Shown here one piece after another: positions 26,181-33,557 of a DNA stretch of 45,884 nt. A program made the translations under genes and the position numbers. The notes beneath the pieces are model-generated. The model saw nothing but the letters and a program-made list of their open reading frames with translations, did not search any database and had not been told where the DNA came from. Source of the DNA: a virus; IMG/VR virus record IMGVR_UViG_3300033153_008048, positions 1 to 45,884 of that record; one strand, 5' to 3'. The first letter of the stretch is position 1. Every line of letters starts with the position of its first letter.

Positions 26181-27161
26181 TCATTTCTTCAGGTCCTTAT
26201 CCATCTTGTCTTGCTCGACCCTCATGTGAAGAGCCTTGATGATCTGGGCTCCGAGCCTCCCGCGCCCGGGGAACTTCTTGATCAGCCACTCGCAGTAGGA
26301 GGGCTCGAGGTCCTGCACCTCCACGCCCTTGAACTCACCGAAAGGCATTCGAGTAGCGAGAGGGTTGAGGGGATGCTTCCCGCTCTTGAGTTGTCCACCG
26401 AGTTTTCCACCTTGTGGATAAGTCGACTGTCCGTTTTGCGGTGGTTGGTTCTGTAGGTTCTGTTCGGTAGGTCGGTTCGGTTCGGTTCGGTGTTGATGGG
26501 CAGTACCCGCCAAATCATGCTTTGTACCGTGACTAGTACCGTGTACAAGTTTTTTAAGCTTTTCTACGAATTGTTCTTCATTTCCAGTCACTTTTTCATG
26601 GCACTTTTTGCAGAGGGTCGCCCCATTTTCAAGGTCGTAGCATTTTGAGACATCATCGGTTACTCGATAAATATGGTGAGCGTGGAGATTTTTTCTAATC
26701 CCGCACAACAAACAGCGCCCATCTCTAGCCTTTATCGCTGCTGACCACTGTCCAAGATTCGTTATTCCAGATTTCCTTTGCTCTCCAGGCACTGGTTCTT
26801 TGACAAAACGACCTCTGATCTCCTCCCAAACAGAAGGATTCCGCTTGTATTTGCCCCGGAGCCAGGGCCCCGCGTAGCGCCACCAGTCGTGGACCCTGAG
26901 GTAAGGCTTCTTATCGACCCATCCTGAGGCCGTGAGCGCCTTCAGGAGCGACTTTCCCTTAGATGGCGGGCATCCCATGGCCCCCGCGATCCTGGCGGGC
27001 CCGTGGCGGCGGAGATCGCCGTCCTCCGCGTACTTCTGGCACCACCACCAAAATCTGTGCAGCTTCCCGATCGCGGTGTCCAGGTCCCATCCGGTCGCGC
27101 CCATCAGGTCTACGAGTTTCGGATGTCCTTCAAGTGCAGCGTGTGACTCGATCCATGCCAT
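26181..27161 (-). CDS. Replication-initiator-like protein with embedded HNH domain and DUF3820-like C-terminus, 326 aa
   Basis: Residues 1-125 (MAWIESHAALEGHPKLVDLM and following, with ASGWVDKKPYLRVHDWW) resemble the winged-helix N-terminus of phage replication initiators. Residues of about 133-205 are an HNH domain: C150, C153, H162, H163, N179, C184, C187, H188. A Gln/Asn/Pro-rich linker follows. The C-terminus, from M282 (MPFGEFKGVEVQDL, then YCEWLIKKF), looks like DUF3820. The DNA for about residues 125-215 is clearly more AT-rich than its flanks, so the HNH part looks like a late insertion. It is the second gene of the left block. Confidence 0.72.
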   Translation of the reverse strand: MAWIESHAALEGHPKLVDLMGATGWDLDTAIGKLHRFWWWCQKYAEDGDLRRHGPARIAGAMGCPPSKGKSLLKALTASGWVDKKPYLRVHDWWRYAGPWLRGKYKRNPSVWEEIRGRFVKEPVPGEQRKSGITNLGQWSAAIKARDGRCLLCGIRKNLHAHHIYRVTDDVSKCYDLENGATLCKKCHEKVTGNEEQFVEKLKKLVHGTSHGTKHDLAGTAHQHRTEPNRPTEQNLQNQPPQNGQSTYPQGGKLGGQLKSGKHPLNPLATRMPFGEFKGVEVQDLEPSYCEWLIKKFPGRGRLGAQIIKALHMRVEQDKMDKDLKK

Positions 27162-27178
27162 GCCGGTCTCCTGATCCT

Positions 27179-27466
27179 TTAAATGATGTAAGCGTAGCCC
27201 CGCCCTCTTACAGTCCTGATGAGCATCCTCCTACCATTGAGTTTTCGCCGCAGCCGGCTGATGTGAAGGTCGACAGTTCGCGTGGAGAGGCTCCCCTGGA
27301 CATCGTGCGGCCATCCCCAGACTTCGCGCATGATGCGACGGCGAGTGACGAGATGACCGTCTGCGCTCTTGAGGAGTTTGAGGAGCTTGAACTGGAGGTT
27401 GGTGAGGCAGACTTTTCGCTTGTCGATGCGGACGATGAGCCCTTCTTTTTCCAGAGTGAATTCCAT
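27179..27466 (-). CDS. Orphan OmpR/PhoB-type winged-helix regulator, 95 aa
   Basis: The whole protein is a Trans_reg_C domain: VCLTNLQFKLLKLLKSADGH, LVTRRRIMREVWGW, STRTVDLHISRLRRKLNGRR and TVRGRGYAYII. No receiver domain is present, so it cannot be controlled by phosphorylation in the usual way. It is the first gene of the left block, directly behind twin promoters, with AGGAGAACC before its ATG. Family members bind direct repeats of 11-bp period; such repeats occur at the right-block promoters. It may control the early/late switch. Confidence 0.82.
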   Translation of the reverse strand: MEFTLEKEGLIVRIDKRKVCLTNLQFKLLKLLKSADGHLVTRRRIMREVWGWPHDVQGSLSTRTVDLHISRLRRKLNGRRMLIRTVRGRGYAYII

Positions 27467-27497
27467 GGTTCTCCTGTGTATCAGCTACGACACAAAG

Positions 27498-27526
27498 ATT
27501 CTACACCAAGGAAAAAAAATTGTCAA
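27498..27526 (-). promoter_or_regulatory. Left promoter, proximal
   Basis: On the minus strand TTGACA (27526-27521), a 17-base spacer and TAGAAT (27503-27498) form a near-consensus sigma70 promoter. Transcription would start near 27491 and give a leader of about 25 bases carrying the AGGAGA site of the winged-helix gene. Confidence 0.8.
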
Positions 27527-27531
27527 GCAAT

Positions 27532-27559
27532 GGACCCCGCACCTTTCGATGTGGGGTCC
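27532..27559. promoter_or_regulatory. GC-rich inverted repeat between the two left promoters
   Basis: GGACCCC-GC-AC, an eight-base loop, then GTGGGGTCC form a nine-pair hairpin with a two-base bulge. It lies in the leader from the distal promoter, about 12 bases ahead of an eight-T run (minus-strand reading). It could be an attenuator or an operator. Confidence 0.5.
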
Positions 27560-27587
27560 GGGGCTACGGCATGGAGACCGTACAGAG

Positions 27588-27616
27588 ATTCTATCACGCG
27601 GAATCGGAAGTGTCAA
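27588..27616 (-). promoter_or_regulatory. Left promoter, distal
   Basis: On the minus strand TTGACA (27616-27611), a 17-base spacer and TAGAAT (27593-27588). The bases after the -10 box (CTCTGT) resemble those at the proximal promoter (CTTTGT), so the two look duplicated. Confidence 0.78.
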
Positions 27617-27651
27617 TTCCTCGTCGAGAAAAAAGAATTTGAAATTAGGTC

Positions 27652-27687
27652 TTGACAAATCGGGGTACAAGATGTAAGCTTACTGTA
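27652..27687 (+). promoter_or_regulatory. Right promoter PR1 with palindromic operator
   Basis: TTGACA (27652-27657), a 17-base spacer and TAAGCT (27675-27680). The -10 box lies inside the perfect palindrome GTAAGCTTAC (27674-27683). TTACT recurs 11 bases further on. The expected start point coincides with the ATG of the first gene at 27687. Confidence 0.8.
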
Positions 27688-27908
27688 TGGTTACTAATAA
27701 TCACAAAACAACGAAGGCCCGGAACAAGAGGATCGCACGATCTCTGGTTGAGATCATCGCGAAGGGCGACTCGCTCACTCTTATGAATTTCGGCAACGCG
27801 CTTCATGCTGAGATGTCAATGTATGGTGGAGCCGGCTCGGAAGAGCTTGAAGCGTTGGCAGACAAGATCGGCCTCATTGGGCTGAAAAAGATTAGTAAGG
27901 AGGGATGA
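27687..27908 (+). CDS. First right-block protein, unknown function, 73 aa; probably leaderless
   Basis: Starts MVTNNHKTTKARNKRIARSL, with a basic first third and a helical remainder. The ATG lies seven bases behind the -10 box of a consensus promoter, and no ribosome site fits between, so translation probably begins at the 5' end of the mRNA. It is likely one of the earliest proteins made. Stop and next start overlap as ATGA. Confidence 0.7.
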   Translation: MVTNNHKTTKARNKRIARSLVEIIAKGDSLTLMNFGNALHAEMSMYGGAGSEELEALADKIGLIGLKKISKEG

Positions 27909-28225
27909 TGAAAAGCGACAAGGAAGTGAAGGAGATGGTCGACCGGCTCGAGAGGTATAGGGCGGTCGTACCGCAGAAGGATTTCTTCGGCGGCGACAAC
28001 CACGGGAAGGCCGACGCGCAGATCGAGGAGCTGAAGGGCTACCTTGATGGCGATGACCTCACCGATCGGGTGGATGAACTGGCCGGCGAGGACCCCGACA
28101 TGGAAGATGAGATCGTCAAGGCCAGGATCGAGGCGCTCGACTGGGTCGAGGAGAACATCGACGATCCCCTGGTCGAGGAGTCGGATATCAAGATGTTCGC
28201 CGACAAGAAGGCGCGGGGGGAGTGA
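27905..28225 (+). CDS. Acidic helical protein of unknown function, 106 aa
   Basis: Starts MMKSDKEVKEMVDRLERYRA with GAGGG upstream. Very acidic in its second half (DELAGEDPDMEDEIVKARIE). It overlaps the upstream gene as ATGA and the next as TGATG. Acidic early phage proteins sometimes mimic DNA or inhibit host enzymes, but nothing specific supports that here. Confidence 0.65.
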   Translation: MMKSDKEVKEMVDRLERYRAVVPQKDFFGGDNHGKADAQIEELKGYLDGDDLTDRVDELAGEDPDMEDEIVKARIEALDWVEENIDDPLVEESDIKMFADKKARGE

Positions 28226-28509
28226 TGGCTTACAGAACGATGACTCCGCCCTACAAGGACATGGACCCCGTCTACGACAAGAAGGCGCGGTGCTTCATCT
28301 GCTACAAGGTGATCAAGGACGCGAAGACAGCGGCCTCGGTTCACATGGTGGATGGCGGTGCGATCCTGCACCCCGACGATGAGGAAGCCTATCAGGCCGC
28401 GCTGAAGGTCGACGGAGATGTCGAGGCGGGAGAGATGGGGGCGCACCTCGTTGGATCGGAGTGCGCCAAGAAGCTCGGAGAATTCGTGAGGAGGGGAATT
28501 GGGTCTTGA
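28225..28509 (+). CDS. Small cysteine-containing protein, 94 aa
   Basis: I start at the ATG at 28225, which overlaps the upstream stop as TGATG and has GGGGGG close by; a GTG three bases earlier is also possible. CFICYKVIKD followed by HMVDGG and a later SECAKKLGE could form one zinc site. Function unknown. Confidence 0.62.
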   Translation: MAYRTMTPPYKDMDPVYDKKARCFICYKVIKDAKTAASVHMVDGGAILHPDDEEAYQAALKVDGDVEAGEMGAHLVGSECAKKLGEFVRRGIGS

Positions 28510-28541
28510 CATTGCGCCCATACTCTGGTAATATTACTGCA
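28506..28541 (+). promoter_or_regulatory. Right promoter PR2 with palindromic operator
   Basis: TTGACA (28506-28511), a 17-base spacer and TAATAT (28529-28534). The -10 box lies inside the perfect palindrome GTAATATTAC (28528-28537). TTACTGCATG and a TTAC copy 11 bases later mirror PR1. The expected start point is at the ATG at 28541. Confidence 0.8.
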
Positions 28542-28573
28542 TGATTACAAATAACCAAGGGAGGTTGAAATAA
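28541..28573 (+). CDS. Possible 10-residue leader peptide MITNNQGRLK
   Basis: An ATG at the predicted 5' end of the PR2 transcript opens MITNNQGRLK and stops at TAA (28571-28573), one base before the start of the next gene. The first five codons parallel the start of the PR1 gene (MVTNN). It may be a remnant of promoter duplication or a translated leader. Confidence 0.35.
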   Translation: MITNNQGRLK

Positions 28574-28574
28574 G

Positions 28575-29774
28575 ATGAGCCATTTTACAGTGTTGGTGGT
28601 CGGAGAGAACCCAGAAAAGCAACTCGCCCCGTATCACGAGTTTGAATGTACCGGACAGGACGACGAGTTCGTGCAGGAAATCGACATCACAGAGGAAACG
28701 CGGTCTGAATACACCAAGGGTAAAGTGGGCCGTCTTCGCGACCCGGAGGGATTCCTCCACGACTCGTGCGACGACAAATTCTATCGCGACCCCACCGAGA
28801 AGGAGACGAAGGACATAGGGATTGGTGGGTCTGGATATGTCGGTAATCTCTACTACTGTTCCAAAGACTGGGGTGACGGGAAGGGCTACCGAGCCAAGGT
28901 CGGATTCATCCCCAACGGCTTTAAGGAGGTTGAAGTCAAAAGGAGTGAGGTCGAATCATTCCGCTCATTCGTCGAGGAATATCACGGAAAGACCATCGTT
29001 CCCTTTGGAGAGGAGCCTGACCTTAATGGTAGTGGCGACGGCATGGGTGAGAACGGTGGCAAGCACAAGTATGGTTACGCCTTGGTCGACAAAGAAGGCG
29101 AGGTTATAAAGATCGTCGATCGCACGAACCCCAACAAAAAATGGGACTGGCATCAGCTCGGCGGGAGATGGCGGGGAATGTTCAAGGTCAAGACTGGGGC
29201 GGATGCTCTGGTCGGGAATCCCGGTACTATCGAGAGGATTCATGGAATCAAAGAGCTGCCCAACGATGTGGCGGATCAGGCATACAAGCGCGATATCGAT
29301 TTCCAGGCCATGCGCGACGAGAAGGCCGATGAGGCCGGTAATCGTTACGATCGGCTGTCCAACCTCTTCGGCGGAAAGATTCCAGGGGTTGAGTTGCTCT
29401 GGAAGGATGTCCTGAAGGGCGAAGAGACCATCGAGGAAAAACGGAAAAAGTACAACGACCAGAGCGCACTCGTATCATTGGAAGCGATCCGCAAGCGCAA
29501 GGATTTGAATGAGGAAGACCGGAATCTGGTTGTTTGGTTGGACCTCGAGTCTTATCTCGGTGGTCGAGAAGCGTATGTTGGCCGAGCGATCCGAGATGCC
29601 GTCTGCACCTTCGCCGTGGTCAAGGATGGGAAATGGTACGAGCGCGGCGATATGGGTTGGTGGGGCTTCGTGTCTGACGAGAAGGACGGGGGAGCGTGGG
29701 CCAACGAGATGTACAAGCTCATCGAGTCGGTCCCTGGAGACACGCTCTTGTCGGTGTTCGATTGTCATATATAG
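28575..29774 (+). CDS. Conserved phage protein with MSHFTVLV N-terminus, 399 aa
   Basis: MSHFTVLVVGENPEKQLAPY and HEFECTGQDDEFVQEID mark a family I know as widespread uncharacterised phage and bacterial proteins. A second signature, KKWDWHQLGGRWRGMF, occurs near residue 190. It is Trp-rich in the C-terminal third. No catalytic motif is recognised. It has its own promoter (PR2) and GGGAGG ten bases upstream, so it is probably made in quantity early. Confidence 0.75.
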   Translation: MSHFTVLVVGENPEKQLAPYHEFECTGQDDEFVQEIDITEETRSEYTKGKVGRLRDPEGFLHDSCDDKFYRDPTEKETKDIGIGGSGYVGNLYYCSKDWGDGKGYRAKVGFIPNGFKEVEVKRSEVESFRSFVEEYHGKTIVPFGEEPDLNGSGDGMGENGGKHKYGYALVDKEGEVIKIVDRTNPNKKWDWHQLGGRWRGMFKVKTGADALVGNPGTIERIHGIKELPNDVADQAYKRDIDFQAMRDEKADEAGNRYDRLSNLFGGKIPGVELLWKDVLKGEETIEEKRKKYNDQSALVSLEAIRKRKDLNEEDRNLVVWLDLESYLGGREAYVGRAIRDAVCTFAVVKDGKWYERGDMGWWGFVSDEKDGGAWANEMYKLIESVPGDTLLSVFDCHI

Positions 29775-29783
29775 GGAACCCAA

Positions 29784-29978
29784 ATGAAATTCAGAAACGC
29801 TGAAGGTAAACTGATCGTGACCTGCCGGTGGAACCTCGCCGACCTCGATCAACCGAAGGAAACCTGTGGCCGTCCCACCAAGAAGCCGGGGGATCGCTGC
29901 TGCGAGACGCACGAACCGCTGCGCTGCATCTGGCCGATGTCGCTCCCGACCACGCCGGCGGAGAGGGATCAGCGATGA
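29784..29978 (+). CDS. Small protein of unknown function, 64 aa
   Basis: Starts MKFRNAEGKLIVTCRWNLAD. Cysteines and histidine in TCGRPTKKPGDRCCETHEPL suggest a zinc knuckle. It ends as ATGA with the next gene. Confidence 0.6.
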   Translation: MKFRNAEGKLIVTCRWNLADLDQPKETCGRPTKKPGDRCCETHEPLRCIWPMSLPTTPAERDQR

Positions 29979-30160
29979 AGAGGGCCGCGATGCTAGTAAT
30001 GGTGATCGCCTCGGCGCTATGCCCGAAGTGTTTCGAGCCGGCAGAGCTGTGGGAGGGTAGACCCGGGGAGTTCTCCCGGCGCAGGATCGCCAAGAAGGCC
30101 GGCATCATCACCTGTGAGTGCGGGTGCAGATTCAGAGTCGCATCACGCGGTGGGTGTTGA
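29975..30160 (+). CDS. Small zinc-ribbon protein, 61 aa
   Basis: The ATG at 29975 overlaps the upstream stop as ATGA. A hydrophobic start (MKRAAMLVMVIASALCPKC) leads directly into CPKC; a second pair is CECGC near residue 50. The hydrophobic start may be part of the fold rather than a signal peptide. Function unknown. Confidence 0.6.
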   Translation: MKRAAMLVMVIASALCPKCFEPAELWEGRPGEFSRRRIAKKAGIITCECGCRFRVASRGGC

Positions 30161-30191
30161 CAATTACAGTAATCGTGCTACAATCTTACTG
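30157..30191 (+). promoter_or_regulatory. Right promoter PR3
   Basis: TTGACA (30157-30162), a 16-base spacer and TACAAT (30179-30184). ATTACAGTAAT (30163-30173), a perfect inverted repeat, fills the spacer, and TTACTG follows at 30186. It drives the HTH gene and probably the exonuclease/RecT pair. Confidence 0.75.
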
Positions 30192-30214
30192 GAGACCCAA
30201 AGGGAGATAAGACC

Positions 30215-30406
30215 ATGAGCAGAAAGATAGCGGCGGAACGGAGGGCATGGCTCAAGAAGAACAAGCTCACGCCCCGAGAGTTCGCAGAGGGACTGGTTCC
30301 CCCGGAAGACATCGGGACCGTCTCGAGATGGTTTGGCCTGGGTCGCAACCCGCAGCGCAGGACAGCCAAGACCGTGAAGAAGCAGCATCCGTCGTTTCCC
30401 CTTTAA
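30215..30406 (+). CDS. Small HTH protein, 63 aa
   Basis: Starts MSRKIAAERRAWLKKNKLTP, then REFAEGLVPPEDIGTVSRWF. The layout of two short helices followed by VSRWFGLGRNPQRRTAK resembles a Cro/CI-like HTH with a basic tail. An AAAGGGAGATAAGACC site precedes the ATG. A candidate repressor for the palindromes at the right promoters, or a small DNA-binding early protein. Confidence 0.6.
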   Translation: MSRKIAAERRAWLKKNKLTPREFAEGLVPPEDIGTVSRWFGLGRNPQRRTAKTVKKQHPSFPL

Positions 30407-30433
30407 GGGGAGGGCGCTACGCATGGAGACTAA

Positions 30434-31360
30434 ATGATCACAGAAGAGCAGCGAAAAAAAAGGAAGGAGTCGATCGGATCGTCTGACGCGGCGGCGATCC
30501 TGGGGCTCTCGAGATGGAAGACCCCGCTCGAAGTCTGGAGTGAGAAGACCGGGGCGGTCGAGCCCGAGGACATCAGCGACAAGCTGCCGATCATCATCGG
30601 CAATGAGTTGGAGGATGTTGTAGCGAAGCTCTTCACGCTAAAAACTGGCAAGAAGGTCCACCGCGTGAACGAGACCGTCTACGACAAAGAGTTCCCATTC
30701 CTCGCGGTCAACCTCGATCGGCGCGTGGTCGGCGAAGACGCTGTCCTCGAGGCCAAGACTTGTGGGGCATGGGCCGCTAAAGAATGGTCCGGGGAAGAGG
30801 ACATCCCCCAGGAAGTGATCGTCCAGGTTCTCTTCCAACTAATGGTCACCGGGAAGCAGCGCGGATATGCCGCCGTCCTCATCGGTGGGAACCAGGACTT
30901 CAGGTGGAGAGTCGTCGAGCGCGACGAGAAGGTGATCAGGCAGATAAGGGTGAAGTGCGTGGAGTTCTGGCAGAAATATATCGTGCCGAGGGTCATGCCA
31001 CAGGTGGTGACCAAGGACGATGCCCCGGTCCTCTACAGGCTCTTCCCCCACGGTCAGGAGGTCGCCGCCATAGAACTCGGCGAGGAGGTCAACAGACTGG
31101 CGGACAGCATCAAGGGCCTCCAGGCTGACGAGAAGGTCCTGAAGGGTGTGATCGAGAAGGAAAAGAACATGATCAAGGCGATCATGGGAGAGAACGCTGC
31201 CGGGATGAGCGACCGCTTCAAGATCACCTGGAAGAACCAGACCACGCTGCGCCTCGACCAGAAGGAGCTGAAGGATAAGGAGCCCGACATCTACAGCCAG
31301 TACGCAACGCCGTCGCAGAGCCGTGTCCTCAGGATCGCGGCCATCAAACCCAAGAAGTAA
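30434..31360 (+). CDS. YqaJ-type (lambda Exo-like) recombination exonuclease, 308 aa
   Basis: The N-terminus RKESIGSSDAAAILGLSRWK followed by TPLEVWSEKTG is typical of YqaJ nucleases. Catalytic positions are visible: E58 in GNELEDVV, D95 in FLAVNLDRRV, E106 and K108 in VLEAKTCGAW, and Q131/Q135 in VQVLFQLMV. It resects double-stranded ends to give 3' tails. The C-terminal 90 residues are helical. It is followed nine bases later by RecT, its usual partner. Confidence 0.9.
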   Translation: MITEEQRKKRKESIGSSDAAAILGLSRWKTPLEVWSEKTGAVEPEDISDKLPIIIGNELEDVVAKLFTLKTGKKVHRVNETVYDKEFPFLAVNLDRRVVGEDAVLEAKTCGAWAAKEWSGEEDIPQEVIVQVLFQLMVTGKQRGYAAVLIGGNQDFRWRVVERDEKVIRQIRVKCVEFWQKYIVPRVMPQVVTKDDAPVLYRLFPHGQEVAAIELGEEVNRLADSIKGLQADEKVLKGVIEKEKNMIKAIMGENAAGMSDRFKITWKNQTTLRLDQKELKDKEPDIYSQYATPSQSRVLRIAAIKPKK

Positions 31361-31369
31361 GGAGAGAAC

Positions 31370-32464
31370 ATGGAGACCGAGAAGGGAGAAGCACCCGCCG
31401 CAAAATTAGGGAAGGCCCTCGCGACCGAGGAGGTCAAGATAAGGCCCGGGATGAGCCTCCACGCTCTTCTCAAGACGACCACGATCAAGAGCAAGTTCAG
31501 CGATGTCCTCGAGAAGAAGGCCCCGGCCTTCATGTCGAGCGTGGTCTCGGCGGTATCAGCAAACAAGCATCTACAGAACTGTGAGCCGATGTCGATCATC
31601 TCGTCTGCGATGGTCGCCGCGACCCTGGACCTGCCCATCAACCCGCAGCTCGGCATGGCGCACATGGTTCCCTACAAGGGAGTCGCGACATTCCAGATCG
31701 GGTGGAAGGGCATCTACCAACTCGCGATGCGATCGGGTCAGTACCTCACGATCAACATCGCGCAGGTCAACGAGGGTGAACTCGTCAAGCACGACAAGTT
31801 CAAGGGGACCATGGAGTTCGATGCCGAGCAGAAGAGGAGCGACAAGGTGATCGGGACTGTCCTCTACTTCAAGCTCCTCAACGGGTTCGAGAAGTGGTTC
31901 TACATGACCACCGTGCAGCTCGAGGCTCACGCAAAGAGATACTCGCAGAATTACAAAAAGTACGGGACCGGTGTCTGGAAGGACAACTTCCCGGCTATGT
32001 GCGAGAAGACCGTCGCGAAGCTCGGCCTCTCAAAGTTCGGCCCGCTGACCGTCGAGATGCAGATCGCGTTCAAGTCGGATCAGGCCGCGATCCTGCCAGA
32101 CGGTGAACCCGACTACATCGATGGCGCTCTGGCCGAAGAGGAGGAGACTTCCGCGACGGACACGGGCAAGGAAAAGAAGAAGAACGACACCAACAACTCC
32201 CAGTCGCAGGAGATGGCCCTCGCGAAGGAGGACCAGTACCTCGTCAAGGCTGTGATCGCCGGTAAGAGGGGCGACACCAAGGTCTGGATGATCGTGACCA
32301 TGATCGGCGCTCAGTTCGAGACCGATAAGCCTGAGGTCGAGGCGGTCGCGACTGCTGCGATCAAGAGCGGGAACCTCGTGAGGATCGTGGGAGACGACAG
32401 CAAGCAGTCCCAGGTCACCGAGATCGAGCCGCTCGGAAAGCCGAAGAAGACTCGCAAGAAGTAG
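31370..32464 (+). CDS. recT: RecT-type single-strand annealing protein, 364 aa
   Basis: Contains NCEPMSIISSAMVAATLDLP, NPQLGMAHMVPYKGVATFQI and GWKGIYQLAMRSGQYLTINI, the core signature of RecT. It anneals complementary strands made by the upstream exonuclease. The C-terminus after residue 250 is a Lys/Asp/Thr-rich linker followed by an extra domain (KEDQYLVKAVIAGKRGDTKV) not needed for the RecT core. Confidence 0.93.
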   Translation: METEKGEAPAAKLGKALATEEVKIRPGMSLHALLKTTTIKSKFSDVLEKKAPAFMSSVVSAVSANKHLQNCEPMSIISSAMVAATLDLPINPQLGMAHMVPYKGVATFQIGWKGIYQLAMRSGQYLTINIAQVNEGELVKHDKFKGTMEFDAEQKRSDKVIGTVLYFKLLNGFEKWFYMTTVQLEAHAKRYSQNYKKYGTGVWKDNFPAMCEKTVAKLGLSKFGPLTVEMQIAFKSDQAAILPDGEPDYIDGALAEEEETSATDTGKEKKKNDTNNSQSQEMALAKEDQYLVKAVIAGKRGDTKVWMIVTMIGAQFETDKPEVEAVATAAIKSGNLVRIVGDDSKQSQVTEIEPLGKPKKTRKK

Positions 32465-32530
32465 AAAGCCGGGGGGCAACGGCGTGAGGCACCCCCGCCC
32501 GATTTGCCGTTCAAGACTCAAGGAGGATGC

Positions 32531-33073
32531 ATGAAGATAATCGAAGCAATGAAGCTGCGGAAGCGACTGGTCATCAAGGCCGGCGACCTCCGCAAGAAGA
32601 TCAGCACGAACTGCGCGGGGATGGAGGATGAGGAGCCCGCGTACAAGGAGCCGATGGGACAGATCAAGGAGTGGCTCCAGTCCCACTTCGACATCGTGCA
32701 GCTCATGGGGGAACTCGCCATCGCGATCCAGAAGACGAACCTGGATACCGAGGTCACGATCGTCCTTGGCGAGAAAGAGGTCACCAAGAGCTTGGCCGAG
32801 TGGGTCCTGCGCCGGCGGGAACTGGCGAACATGGACAAGGCGGCTTGGCAGGGTCTCGGCGATCGCGGACTTCAGCCGAAGGCCTTCACCGACAAGACGA
32901 CCAACGAGCCCGTGCTGATCAAGATCAAGCGGTTCTTCGATCCCAAGCTGCGGGACGCGATGGTGGAGCTGTACACGCACGAGCCCTCGCGGATCGACGC
33001 GAAGCTCGAGACGGTGAACGCGACGACAGACCTCACGATCGATGTGAAGGTTGATGAAGACAAACTCGTCTAA
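32531..33073 (+). CDS. Helical protein of unknown function, possibly DIP1984-like, 180 aa
   Basis: CAAGGAGGATGC places the start at the ATG at 32531. The order EAMKLRKRLVIKAGDLRKKI, a negatively charged spacer, LAIAIQKTNLDTEV and LAEWVLRRREL resembles DIP1984/DUF6847 proteins, which are helical and of unknown function. The resemblance is from memory and needs a profile search. It follows RecT and precedes the structured non-coding region. Confidence 0.6.
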   Translation: MKIIEAMKLRKRLVIKAGDLRKKISTNCAGMEDEEPAYKEPMGQIKEWLQSHFDIVQLMGELAIAIQKTNLDTEVTIVLGEKEVTKSLAEWVLRRRELANMDKAAWQGLGDRGLQPKAFTDKTTNEPVLIKIKRFFDPKLRDAMVELYTHEPSRIDAKLETVNATTDLTIDVKVDEDKLV

Positions 33074-33177
33074 AGAACTCCTCCCGCCCAACCTCGCCTC
33101 GTCAGGCGATGAAGATGGGGTATGCTGTGGCACGGCGGGAAAGACGCAGAGACGGTTGGGGCCGAATGGCCGCGCAA

Positions 33178-33352
33178 CCAACAGATCAGCGAGGGGATCG
33201 GCAGCACTGCCCTCGTACAATTTTGGTTCTCGCCCACGGGTAGAGATAAAAACTGGAAAATGGGAACGCCAAGTCCTGAGCGATATCGGGTCACCAAGCG
33301 TGGGTAATACTCGCCATTTAAGCGAGTTGGGGTTCGAATCCCCGACTGTTGG
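33178..33352 (+). ncRNA. Expanded tRNA-like element 1 (candidate)
   Basis: CCAACAG (33178-33184) can pair perfectly with CTGTTGG (33346-33352). Inside are a hairpin in D-arm position (33190-33215), about 93 bases with no clear fold, a six-pair hairpin with loop CATTTAA (33309-33327; anticodon-like TTT, but A instead of U at position 33), and a T-arm TGGGG-TTCGAAT-CCCCG one base before the closing strand. The order is that of a tRNA with an insertion and no variable loop. Confidence 0.4.
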
Positions 33353-33557
33353 CCGGGGGAAACCTCGGGCAGCGTTAAGGTTCAAGGCTCCAGTCAGCAA
33401 GGGGTCAGGTTCAAGCCACTCATGGTTGAAGTCAGTAAGCGTCAAGGGTAAACCGGGATCGAACACCGCCCGGAATGTCCTCGAAAAAGTTGATGTTGTT
33501 CCCGTTGGTCCCAGAACTTCCGAGGCTTCCTTCTCGGGGGGCGAGAGCCACAATATT

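Noticed and set aside
32465-32530. Terminator after recT
   Set aside because: CGGGGG...CCCCCG can pair, but there is no T-run and transcription must continue into the next gene; perhaps only a leader hairpin.
33309-33352. Canonical tRNA-Lys (TTT anticodon)
   Set aside because: The anticodon-like and T arms are convincing, but no 5' acceptor strand exists at the normal distance, the variable loop is missing and position 33 is A.
32030-33553. 507-codon open frame on the minus strand
   Set aside because: Antisense to recT and the next gene, whose products are clear; it is a shadow caused by G/C-rich third positions.
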